A DNA stretch of 64,000 bases, taken from contig JACJYD010000001.1 of the NCBI GenBank assembly GCA_020636275.1, forward strand, positions 1,054,001 through 1,118,000. The letters are read 5' to 3'. A program made the translations under genes and the position numbers. The stretch is from Lewinellaceae bacterium. GTDB lineage: Bacteria > Bacteroidota > Bacteroidia > Chitinophagales > Saprospiraceae. Below, one piece after another: positions 34,940-42,521 of the stretch (position 1 is its first letter; each line of letters starts with the position of its first letter). The notes below the pieces were generated by a model that saw nothing but the letters and a program-made list of their open reading frames with translations, was not told the DNA's origin and ran no database searches.

Positions 34940-35114
34940 TTTTAACAATTTAGTCGTTTGGTGATCCTTTTTGACAGGGGGCATGCGTTACCTCTTGCCG
35001 GTTTAAATGATATGTAAAGAACAAACGCATGGTTCGAAAATAAAAATTGAAAACCCCGTTTATTACCGAACGGGAAAATTTCAATACTCAATGGGGATAA
35101 TGGGAAGGCAAGGG

Positions 35115-35489
35115 CTAATGGTCAATATAGGTGCAATCGGAGCGGGAAGGGTTGCATCTTGTACAAAGATATAACAATGTCCCCGTAAAATAAGCAGCTA
35201 CATCCCACCAATCGGCGGTGAACCGGGTGGAAATTCGGGGAAATGTCCATTCAAAGACAATAGAAAGGACGAACGTCACGAGAATAGCTTCGAAAGGAGA
35301 AATTTTTTCTCGCCCCCACAACCAACGCTGCTCAAGCGCATAGCCCGGCAGTAAGAGCGGCATGCAGCACAGGTTGTCGAGGTAGTTGTCGGCAAAGGGA
35401 ATGGAAAGCCCCAGGACCTTTTGACTGATCTGGTGCAGTACAAACAGGAAAGCGGCCACCAAGGGAAGAGGACGAAGATATGCCTTCAT
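35115..35489 (-). CDS. Small multi-TM protein of a Bacteroidota-specific family
   Basis: A 124-residue integral membrane protein with three to four predicted helices (PLVAAFLFVLHQISQKV, EAILVTFVLSIVFEW, AAYFTGTLLYLCTR). ATG at 35489 (MKAYLRPLPL) is preferred over a start 30 bases upstream. The pattern FADNYLDNLCCMPLLL and RFTADWWDVAAYFTG is one I associate with proteins labelled magnesium-citrate secondary transporter in Bacteroidota, but that label is weak and no transport residue is seen. It lies 7 bases after the next small gene upstream (35497-35703) and the two probably share a transcript. Confidence 0.6.
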   Translation of the reverse strand: MKAYLRPLPLVAAFLFVLHQISQKVLGLSIPFADNYLDNLCCMPLLLPGYALEQRWLWGREKISPFEAILVTFVLSIVFEWTFPRISTRFTADWWDVAAYFTGTLLYLCTRCNPSRSDCTYIDH

Positions 35490-35496
35490 GGCGATG

Positions 35497-35703
35497 TCAG
35501 AAAACGGCTGCAAAGGCAATGAGCAAGCCGATGAGCAGGAACGGCGAAAGCAGGATCATGACGATAATGCCCAGGATGCGAAGCGTGACCTTTCCCGCCG
35601 CTACCAGGCGGCTATCGCCTTCCTGTATGGTGAGCATGCGGTCGAATTGGGAATAGGACTCCCGGGCGTCTTCAAGCAGTTTTTTTTGGGGTGACGGCTC
35701 CAT
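35497..35703 (-). CDS. Small one-TM-to-two-TM membrane protein
   Basis: A 68-residue protein with a charged, mostly polar N-terminal half (QKKLLEDARESYSQFDRML) and a hydrophobic C-terminus (GIIVMILLSPFLLIGLLIAF). I do not recognise it. ATG at 35703 starts a reading frame that uses no rare arrangement and directly precedes the small membrane gene above (7-base gap). It is close to the minimum length at which I would call a gene. Confidence 0.45.
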   Translation of the reverse strand: MEPSPQKKLLEDARESYSQFDRMLTIQEGDSRLVAAGKVTLRILGIIVMILLSPFLLIGLLIAFAAVF

Positions 35704-35742
35704 AGTACCACTCTTTTTGAACGTCCCACAAAGGTATGGTTT

Positions 35743-36651
35743 TTATGCACGAAGGACAGCCCGTATCCCATTTTCTTCAAAAACCTTTTCGATCTGCCTC
35801 AATTCATTCTCCGATGGCCGTTCCAGTTGGCCGAACCGGTAGGTCTGCCCCAGTCGCTCGTGTTTTTTGATAGCCAGATCGTGGTAGGGTAGAAGACTGA
35901 CCACCCGCTTTTCCCCGGGTAATCCGGCAATAAACCCCGCCGTTTCCCGAATATTCTCTTCATCGCAGTTCACGCCCTTGATCAAAGGGATACGGATCTG
36001 GATAGGGACGCCCGTTTCAGCCAGCACCTTCAGGTTATGCAGGATCTTTTCATTGCGCACCCCCGTCCACGCCTTGTGCCGAACCGGATCCATCAACTTG
36101 AGATCGAAGAGGAACAGGTCGGTGTGCCGGGCCACTTCCAGCAGGACCTTTGTCTTGGTAAAGCCCGAAGTGTCTACAGCCCGGTGGATGCCTTTTTCCC
36201 CGCAGGCTTTCAGCAGTGGGATCAGAAATTGGTAATGCATCAGGGGTTCTCCTCCGGAAAAGGTGACGCCGCCGCCCGATTGGTCAAAAAACACGATCTC
36301 CCGTTCGATCTGTTGCATCAGCCCCTCCAAGGTCTCTTCATGGCCGGAGAATTCCATGGCCTTGGTGGGGCAGACCCGGACGCATTCCCCGCAGAGTTGA
36401 CAGGCCTCCATGTCGGTGACGATGCCGTGCGGGGTGAGGGTGAGCGCTTCGTTCGGGCAGGCCCGGACACAATCCTGCGATCCGATGCATTTGTTGGCCG
36501 AATACATTTTTTGCACCCGCGGCGACTGGCTCTCCGGGTTGTGGCACCAGGCACAGGAGAGCGGACAACCCTTGAAAAAGATCGTCATGCGGATGCCGGG
36601 ACCATCGTGGATGGCATAGCGCTGGATGTCGAAGATGAGGCCGGTACGCAT
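35743..36651 (-). CDS. Glycyl-radical enzyme activase (radical SAM)
   Basis: A 302-residue radical-SAM enzyme that installs the glycyl radical on its partner under anaerobic conditions. It has the SAM-cluster motif CPLSCAWCHNP at about 30-40, two ferredoxin-like 4Fe-4S motifs (CIGSQDCVRACP and CQLCGECVRVCP) in an insert at about 55-95, GGVTFSGGEPLMH, and the LFDLKLMDP strand. The inserted clusters are typical of activases for the larger GREs (PflA of E. coli lacks them). Its ATG overlaps the stop of the GRE by one base, so it is co-translated with hypD (36651-39029). Confidence 0.95.
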   Translation of the reverse strand: MRTGLIFDIQRYAIHDGPGIRMTIFFKGCPLSCAWCHNPESQSPRVQKMYSANKCIGSQDCVRACPNEALTLTPHGIVTDMEACQLCGECVRVCPTKAMEFSGHEETLEGLMQQIEREIVFFDQSGGGVTFSGGEPLMHYQFLIPLLKACGEKGIHRAVDTSGFTKTKVLLEVARHTDLFLFDLKLMDPVRHKAWTGVRNEKILHNLKVLAETGVPIQIRIPLIKGVNCDEENIRETAGFIAGLPGEKRVVSLLPYHDLAIKKHERLGQTYRFGQLERPSENELRQIEKVFEENGIRAVLRA

Positions 36652-39029
36652 TAGAACCCTTCGTGTTCGGTTCGTTCAATGATCTCTTCCTGGAGGTCGC
36701 TGTGGAGGTCGTTGAAGTAGTCGCTGTAGCCGGCCACGCGCACCATGAGGTCCCGGTAATCCTCAGGGAAAGCCTGGGCCGCCCGCAGGGTAGCTGTATC
36801 CACCACATTGAACTGGATGTGGTGGCCGCCCAGGGTGAAATAAGACCGGATCAGCGCCGCCAGCTTTTCGAGGTCCTGGTCCTGCCGCAGCAAGTCAGGC
36901 AGGAAGCGCTGGTTGAGCAGGGTGCCGCCCGACAGCGCCTGGTCGATCTTGGCCAGCGAGCGCACTACCGCGGAAGGTCCCCGGGTGTCGGCGCCGTGGG
37001 AAGGAGAAGTGCCGTCGGAGATAGGTTTCCCCGCAAGACGGCCGTTGGGTGTGGCGCCCGTCACTTTTCCAAAATAGACGTGGCAGGTCGTGGAGAGCAT
37101 GTTCAGGTGGTACTTGCCTCCGGTCTTGATATTGGGCTTCCCGTCGATGGCCCTGAAAAGATCTTCGTATACTTTTTGGGCCAGATCGTCGGCGTAGTCG
37201 TCGTCGTTTCCAAAAAACGGGGTGTCGTTCCGAAGCCGTTGGCGCAGGGCTTCCCTGTCTTCAAAATTGGAATCGAGCGCTTCCAGGAGGGTATCCATGG
37301 AAATCGTCTTTTCTTCAAAAATATGCTTTTTCAGGGCAGACAGACTGTCGGCAATCGTACCCAACCCGGTGCATTGAATGTAGCTCGTGTTGTAGCGGGG
37401 CCCTTCATCGTAATAATCGCGGCCCTTAGCGATGCAATCGTCGATAACGACCGACAGGAAGGGCGCCGGGGCATACTTGGCGAACATTTTGTCGATGTAG
37501 TTGCTCACCCGCATTTTCTGGTCTATGACAAAGTTCAGTTGCTTCAGGAAGGCCCGGTACAACTCCTCAAAGGTCCGGAACCGGCGCGGGTCGCCCGTTT
37601 CGATCCCCGCCATTTTTCCCGTCAGGGGATCGATGCCGTTGTGCAGGGTGATCTCCAGGATCTTGGGCACATTCAGATAGCCGGTGAGCAGAAAAGCTTC
37701 TTTTCCGAAAGCGCCCACTTCGATGCAGCCGCTGCAACCTCCTTCCCGGGCATCCCGAAGGGATTTCCCCTGGCGCAGCAGTTCGGACACATACACATCC
37801 GGGTTAAAGACCGAAGGGAAGCCGTGTCCTTGCCGGATCACCTTGCAGGCCGCGTGGAGAAAGCGATTGGGGGTTTTGGAGCTGATGTGGACGGAGTTGC
37901 CGGGTTGCAGGGTATGGAGTTCTTCGGCCACTTCCAGCAGGAGGTACGACACCTCGCTGACGCCGCTCGACCCGTCCGGGCGGATGCCCCCGATATTGAT
38001 GTTGGTAAAATCGTTGTACGTGCCGCTTTCCCGGGCGGTAATGCCCACTTTCGGAGGCGCCGGATGATTGTTTACCTTGATCCAGAAGCAACTGAGGAGC
38101 TCTTTGGCCTCGGCTCTGTGGAGCGTGCCGTCGGCAATTTCTTTTTCGTAAAACGGCGTCAGGTGTTGGTCGAAATGACCGGGATTCATCGCATCCCAGC
38201 CGTTTAGCTCGGTGATGGTTCCCAGGTGGATGAACCAGTACATCTGGATGGCTTCCCAAAAGGTGCGGGGGGCATGGGCCGGTACCCGGCGGCAAACCGC
38301 AGCTATTTTTTTCAGTTCGGCGACCCGTTTTGGATCTTCCTCCAGGCCGGCCATTTCTTCTGCGAGCCGGGCATGGCGTTCCGCAAAAAGGATGGCTGCA
38401 TCGCAGGAGATGGCCATGGCCTTGAGTTGGTCGGCTTTATTGGTCGCCTCGGGGTCGCTCAGGAAATCCAGGCGGCCGAGGTGATCGTCAATCTCCTTTT
38501 TGAAGTCGAGCAATCCCTTCTGGTAGATCTTTCCGTCGAGGGCGGTATGCCCCGGCGCCCGCTGTTCCATGAATTCGGTGAACAGGCCGGCTTCGTATGC
38601 GGCTTTCCAGGCGGCGGGCACGTGGTTGAAGATCCGTTCGCGCTGGGTGCGCCCCTGCCAATAGGGGATCACCTCCCGGGCATAGGTGTCGATATCTTCC
38701 CGGTTGATGGTATAGCGCTGTTGCTCCCGGCTGTTGAGCACTTCGAGGTCTTCGACGGAGTGACAGGTCAGTTCCGGGAAGGTGGGTACGGCCTTGGGCC
38801 GAGGGCCGCGTTCACCGACGATGAGTTCGTCGTCGCCGATGAAGATCGTTTTTTTCTTGCAGATCTCGTAGAAGGCGCGGGCCCGCATCTCGGGAACGGC
38901 GTATTTCCCTTCATTTTCTTTATAGAAAGCGGTTTCGATCAGTGCCCGTTCGATCGAGAGGCTGGGCTGGGTTTCGACGCTGAGCCGGCGCAGGCGCTGG
39001 ATGCGGGAGGTTTTCACCAGGGTTTCCAT
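36651..39029 (-). CDS. hypD: Trans-4-hydroxy-L-proline dehydratase (glycyl radical enzyme)
   Basis: Removes water from trans-4-hydroxyproline to give pyrroline-5-carboxylate, which pyrroline-5-carboxylate reductase returns to proline. ATG at 39029 (METLVKTSRIQRLRR) gives 792 residues; a start 51 bases upstream adds an unrelated segment. The thiyl cysteine Cys435 and Glu437 lie in GCSGCIEVGAFGKEAF. As I recall the published Clostridioides HypD active site (His160, Asp278, Ser334, Asp339, Phe340, Cys434, Glu436), every one appears here at +1: His161, Asp279, Ser335, Asp340, Phe341, Cys435, Glu437. The glycyl radical site is Gly767 in RVAGYSDYF. Not to be confused with the hydrogenase maturation gene hypD. 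Confidence 0.93.
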   Translation of the reverse strand: METLVKTSRIQRLRRLSVETQPSLSIERALIETAFYKENEGKYAVPEMRARAFYEICKKKTIFIGDDELIVGERGPRPKAVPTFPELTCHSVEDLEVLNSREQQRYTINREDIDTYAREVIPYWQGRTQRERIFNHVPAAWKAAYEAGLFTEFMEQRAPGHTALDGKIYQKGLLDFKKEIDDHLGRLDFLSDPEATNKADQLKAMAISCDAAILFAERHARLAEEMAGLEEDPKRVAELKKIAAVCRRVPAHAPRTFWEAIQMYWFIHLGTITELNGWDAMNPGHFDQHLTPFYEKEIADGTLHRAEAKELLSCFWIKVNNHPAPPKVGITARESGTYNDFTNINIGGIRPDGSSGVSEVSYLLLEVAEELHTLQPGNSVHISSKTPNRFLHAACKVIRQGHGFPSVFNPDVYVSELLRQGKSLRDAREGGCSGCIEVGAFGKEAFLLTGYLNVPKILEITLHNGIDPLTGKMAGIETGDPRRFRTFEELYRAFLKQLNFVIDQKMRVSNYIDKMFAKYAPAPFLSVVIDDCIAKGRDYYDEGPRYNTSYIQCTGLGTIADSLSALKKHIFEEKTISMDTLLEALDSNFEDREALRQRLRNDTPFFGNDDDYADDLAQKVYEDLFRAIDGKPNIKTGGKYHLNMLSTTCHVYFGKVTGATPNGRLAGKPISDGTSPSHGADTRGPSAVVRSLAKIDQALSGGTLLNQRFLPDLLRQDQDLEKLAALIRSYFTLGGHHIQFNVVDTATLRAAQAFPEDYRDLMVRVAGYSDYFNDLHSDLQEEIIERTEHEGF

Positions 39030-39082
39030 GGCAGATAGATTAGTGTGGAGAGCCTGGTGTAAAATTACGGAAAAGAGCAATA

Positions 39083-39151
39083 CTAAAGAAATAGTGGTTT
39101 GCTAGTAATGCGGACGTCAGCCGCATTACTAGCAAACCACTATTTCTTTAG
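39083..39151 (-). repeat. Leader-plus-hairpin element, copy B (31-bp perfect arms)
   Basis: Arms 39083-39113 and 39121-39151 are exact 31-base complements around acgtcag. On the minus strand the sequence starts TAAAGAAATAGTGGTTTG, and the inner stem is GTAATGCGG. It begins one base after the stop codon of the deaminase gene. Same family as 8694-8741 and 43866-43916. Confidence 0.9.
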
Positions 39152-40171
39152 CTAATCCCAATTTGCCAGATAAGCCTCCACCCGGGCGATCCGCTTTTCT
39201 TTTTCTTCTTCCGGCAAAAAGCTGGCCCGGAAGGAGTTCTTCGCCAGTTCCGCCAGGGTCTCTTTGGAGAGGTGGAGCGGCTGGGCGATACCCAGGTAAT
39301 TTTCGTTGATATATCCGCCGAAATAGGCCGGATCGTCGGAGTTGATGGTGATGAGTAAGCCCTTGTCCATCATCTTTTGGATGGGATAGTTGTCGAGTGT
39401 CTGGACTACTTTAAGCGCCCGGTTGGAGAGTGGGCAAAGCGTCAGGGCCATCTGGCGGGCGGCCAGTTCCTGCACGAGCCGTTCGTCGTCGAGGCAGCGG
39501 TTGCCGTGGTCGATGCGGGCGACGTTTAATTGGGTCAGCGCTTCCCAGATATAGGCTGAAGGCCCTTCTTCCCCGGCGTGGGCCATTAAAGTGAACCCGG
39601 CTTCCCGGGCTTTGGCAAAGACCCGTTCGAATTTGGAAGGCGGGTGGCCGAGTTCCGAAGAATCCAGCCCCACTCCGTAGATCCAATCTTTGAAAGGTAG
39701 GGCTTCTTCCAGGGTCTTGAAAGCAGCTTCTTCCGGTAAGTGCCGGAGGAAGCACATGATCAGTTTGAAGCTGATGCCGAACTGTTTTTCCCCTTCCTCC
39801 AACGCCCGGTAAATGCCCTTGATCACGGTATCGAAGGAGATGCCGCGATCGGTATGGGTTTGCGGGTCGAAAAAGATCTCGACGTGCTGCACGTTTTGCG
39901 CATGTACCCGTTGCAGGTAGGCCCGGGTCAGGTCGTAAAAGTCGCGTTCTTCGATCAGCACATTGGCGCCTTCGTAGTAGATGTCGAGAAACTCCTGGAG
40001 GTTGTTGAAGCGATAAGCTTGTTTGACTTCTTCCACCGAGTTGAAGCGGATCTGCCGTTTGTTCCGCTGGGCGATCTCGAACATGAGTTCCGGCTCGAAG
40101 GTGCCTTCGATATGGAGGTGAAGTTCGGCTTTGGGCAGGCCGGCGATGAATTTTTCGAGCGTGGCGGTCAT
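39152..40171 (-). CDS. Adenine/adenosine deaminase family metallohydrolase
   Basis: A 339-residue zinc amidohydrolase that deaminates adenine or adenosine in purine salvage. Metal and catalytic residues are visible: HLHIEG (AELHLHIEGTFEP) near residue 18, His-Ala-Gly-Glu in LMAHAGEEGPS, RIDHGNRCLDD, and the Asp pair in TINSDDPAYFGGYINENY. The FFDPQTHTDRG segment and DDPAYFGGY favour the adenine-deaminase branch (AAH1-like) over classical adenosine deaminase, which has DDP followed by different residues. Length is typical. It ends directly at element B (39083-39151). It may form a loose group with the carbonic anhydrase upstream (39-base gap). Confidence 0.85.
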   Translation of the reverse strand: MTATLEKFIAGLPKAELHLHIEGTFEPELMFEIAQRNKRQIRFNSVEEVKQAYRFNNLQEFLDIYYEGANVLIEERDFYDLTRAYLQRVHAQNVQHVEIFFDPQTHTDRGISFDTVIKGIYRALEEGEKQFGISFKLIMCFLRHLPEEAAFKTLEEALPFKDWIYGVGLDSSELGHPPSKFERVFAKAREAGFTLMAHAGEEGPSAYIWEALTQLNVARIDHGNRCLDDERLVQELAARQMALTLCPLSNRALKVVQTLDNYPIQKMMDKGLLITINSDDPAYFGGYINENYLGIAQPLHLSKETLAELAKNSFRASFLPEEEKEKRIARVEAYLANWD

Positions 40172-40210
40172 GGAAATGGCATTTTATGCAAGATACGAAA
40201 CAAAGCCTGA

Positions 40211-40837
40211 TCAGGTCAACCGGTAGATCTCCATGATCTGGCTGAGTATCTTTTGAAAGTCGATCTTCAAATCGATCAATTTCCCGGTTTTGACATCGAA
40301 TACCCAACCGTGCACCCGGAGCCCCCTTTCCCGGTTGGCGCGTTGTACATCGGCGGTCTTTATGACATTGATGCACTGTTCCTGTACATTCAGTTCGACC
40401 AGGCGCTTGTATTTGGCCTCTTCGTCATCGATGCCGTCCAGTTCATGGTGGTGCAGGCGATAGACATCGCGGATATTCCGCAACCAGGGATTCAGGATGC
40501 CCAGGTCGGCTGATTGCATGGCGGCTTTAACGCCTCCGCAATAGTAGTGGCCACACACGATGATGTGATTGACCTTTAGTTGGCTTACGGAATAGGAAAT
40601 CACCGACATAGCGCTCAGGTCGGTATTGACCACCATATTGGCGATATTGCGATGCACGAAAATATCGCCGGGGTTGGCGCCCATCATTTCCTCTGCCGAG
40701 ACCCGGCTGTCGGAGCAGCCGATATAGAGGAATTCGGGGGACTGCCCTTTGGCCAGGTCTTCAAAGTAGTTCTCGTCGACCGCCAGTTTGTCGGCAATCC
40801 ATTTCTTGTTGTTTTGAAAGATCTTTTCAATATTCAT
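40211..40837 (-). CDS. Beta-class carbonic anhydrase
   Basis: Interconverts CO2 and bicarbonate in the cytoplasm. ATG at 40837 (MNIEKIFQNNKKWIADKLAV) gives 208 residues; a longer start adds 14 unrelated ones. Zinc and catalytic residues are all present: Cys41, Asp43 and Arg45 in YIGCSDSR, His97 and Cys100 in IVCGHYYCGG. The typical beta-CA motif ANMV (HRNIANMVV) is at about 62-70. Length is on the short side of normal and lacks a signal peptide. It lies 39 bases upstream of the deaminase. Function is well supported. Confidence 0.95.
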   Translation of the reverse strand: MNIEKIFQNNKKWIADKLAVDENYFEDLAKGQSPEFLYIGCSDSRVSAEEMMGANPGDIFVHRNIANMVVNTDLSAMSVISYSVSQLKVNHIIVCGHYYCGGVKAAMQSADLGILNPWLRNIRDVYRLHHHELDGIDDEEAKYKRLVELNVQEQCINVIKTADVQRANRERGLRVHGWVFDVKTGKLIDLKIDFQKILSQIMEIYRLT

Positions 40838-41022
40838 TCCGCAAACGGCTTTTTGGTTTTTAAATAATCTTCCAGCCATGCGGCACAGGCCTGGAAATTT
40901 TCAAATTCTGCGGGTAAGTTAAGCGACAAAATCTGCTAGACCTAGCCGGAAAACTTAAATTTACGCATTATGAGCGACATCGCGGTTTGACTTTGTTCAA
41001 AGGGCGGAAAATACCCTAAGTC

Positions 41023-41562
41023 CTATGAGGCGTGCATTGGCTGTAATTCAATGTTCCGGAATTTTCCCAGTAGTTTCCCCAACCGGTAGAAAAAAGGGAA
41101 GAGCACATTGCGGACAAAACCCGGAATGGCCGTCAATTCCGTATCGTCGAAAAATTCGCAATGCAGGTAGGCCGACACCCAAATACTGGGTTTCCCCCCA
41201 TTTTCCTTCATCGACTCGTAGAGGACATTCAAATAACCCTCGAAATGCATCGGCGGGTAGACGCGCCCTTCGCATTTGAGGATGCTATCGCCGGCGTTCC
41301 AGAACCGGTGGACAACTCCCGGTTCGAACGCTACTCGCTCACCCGGTCCATGATAGCTGATGGGCTGCCCTTCGATCTGGATCGCAAGCTTGCCTTCCTG
41401 GACCAGCAACTCCTCCCGCTGGTATTTGTGGCGATGGGCGATGGGGCCGCTGCCTGGTGTTAATTCGTTGGATAACAAGAGGTACTTCCCGGATTCATCT
41501 TCCCGGAGACCCAAAAAATGCAGGGTGTTTCCTGCGCCGTTTTCAATGGAATAAGGATACAT
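41023..41562 (-). CDS. Cupin-domain protein
   Basis: A 179-residue single-domain cupin. The metal-binding pattern is visible: IAHRHKYQREELLVQEGKLAI (motif 1, with two His and a Glu) and GERVAFEPGVVHRFWNAG (motif 2, with a His). No signal peptide is present. It could be a dioxygenase or isomerase, or it could bind a small ligand without catalysis. It is divergently transcribed from a TetR regulator across 113 bases with overlapping palindromes and a well-formed promoter, so regulation by that TetR protein is likely. The C-terminal stretch after residue 130 (FVRNVLFPFFYRLGKLLG) is unusually hydrophobic for a cupin. Confidence 0.82.
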   Translation of the reverse strand: MYPYSIENGAGNTLHFLGLREDESGKYLLLSNELTPGSGPIAHRHKYQREELLVQEGKLAIQIEGQPISYHGPGERVAFEPGVVHRFWNAGDSILKCEGRVYPPMHFEGYLNVLYESMKENGGKPSIWVSAYLHCEFFDDTELTAIPGFVRNVLFPFFYRLGKLLGKFRNIELQPMHAS

Positions 41563-41574
41563 AGATCAATTTTT

Positions 41575-41622
41575 TTGACAAAATTAGTTCACAAAACCTA
41601 ATTTGTCAATATTTATTAGGTT
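41575..41622. promoter_or_regulatory. Operator palindromes overlapping the cupin promoter
   Basis: TTGACAAAATTAG (41575-41587) faces CTAATTTGTCAA (41598-41609) with one indel, and AACCTAAT (41595-41602) faces ATTAGGTT (41615-41622) exactly. On the minus strand, TTG (41609-41607), a 20-base spacer and TAATTTTG (41586-41579) form a good Bacteroidota promoter for the cupin gene. The promoter lies inside the first palindrome. Confidence 0.65.
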
Positions 41623-41663
41623 TAATGTACTAATTTTATTCAAAAAAAATCTCTGCTATGTAC

Positions 41664-41671
41664 TAAATTTG
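41664..41671 (+). promoter_or_regulatory. TAnnTTTG promoter element, tetR, leaderless-looking
   Basis: TAAATTTG ends only 4 bases before the tetR ATG (41676), so transcription would start at or just before the ATG. A direct repeat ATGTACTAA (41625-41633 and 41658-41666) precedes it. Confidence 0.45.
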
Positions 41672-41675
41672 CAGC

Positions 41676-42308
41676 ATGAAGACCAGAGAACGCATTTGGA
41701 AAACTGCGCTGACCCTTTTCAATGAAAGGGGATTCGCCAACGTGAGCATGCGCGATATTGCCGCTGATCTGGGGATGAGCCCAGGCAATCTCTCCTACCA
41801 TTTCCCCAATCAGGAATCTCTCGTGGCGGAGCATTTCCGGCAATTGGCCCTGTTGAATGAAGAAACCCTAACGATCAATGTAGGCCCAGAATTTTGTATG
41901 GTAGATTTTTTGCGGCACTACCGGCAGGTGTATGAAAACCAGTTTGCCTTCCGATATTTATTGTTAAACCTCGTTCCCCTCCTTGATAGCTATCCGCTCA
42001 TCCGGGAAGAATACCTGCAACGGCAGCAGTCCCGGAGAGATGTCATTTTTCATCGCATCCTGGCGCTGGCTGCCAATCAGCAACTCGCCCTCAAGGGCGA
42101 CCTGGATACCATTCACCGGCTGGTTGGACAAGTGGCCATCCAGGCTCGTTTTTGGCTTTCCGACGCGCACTTGTCTTTTCCCGGGAAACCCGGAAGGGAA
42201 CTCATTCAGTACTATTTGCGGCTATTGTCCGAAATTTTCTTTCCCTACCTGCCGGAAGAGGTCGTCCGGCAGAGCGAGGCGTTTTTTCTCAGTAGCAGTC
42301 AAGCCTGA
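41676..42308 (+). CDS. TetR/AcrR-family transcriptional regulator
   Basis: A 210-residue regulator with an N-terminal TetR helix-turn-helix (about 6-50): FNERGFANVSMRDIAADLGMSPGNLSYHFPNQESL. The C-terminal ligand/dimer domain starts at about residue 65 and is not recognisable as a subtype. ATG at 41676 (MKTRERIWKTALTLF) is well placed. It is divergent from the cupin gene, and palindromes in between support control of both by this protein. No effector can be read from the sequence. Confidence 0.88.
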   Translation: MKTRERIWKTALTLFNERGFANVSMRDIAADLGMSPGNLSYHFPNQESLVAEHFRQLALLNEETLTINVGPEFCMVDFLRHYRQVYENQFAFRYLLLNLVPLLDSYPLIREEYLQRQQSRRDVIFHRILALAANQQLALKGDLDTIHRLVGQVAIQARFWLSDAHLSFPGKPGRELIQYYLRLLSEIFFPYLPEEVVRQSEAFFLSSSQA

Positions 42309-42521
42309 GTCCAGGATCCATATCACCAGGCTCTCATTTGGTTTATTTGATACCCTGCTGCGACAGCATCATCTTCATATCACTCCCGGACCTTTCCCGT
42401 AAATACACTGGCTTTATTATTGTACGGATTGCCAGACGAACGTCGGAAGGAGATCACCTGTCCCGTATGCCACAGCGCATCGGAAATTGGACCGTTGATC
42501 ATATTCCAGAGCGGAAATTCG

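Noticed and set aside
36663..38207. A 514-residue plus-strand frame
   Set aside because: Antisense to hypD; composition is atypical and no domain is seen.
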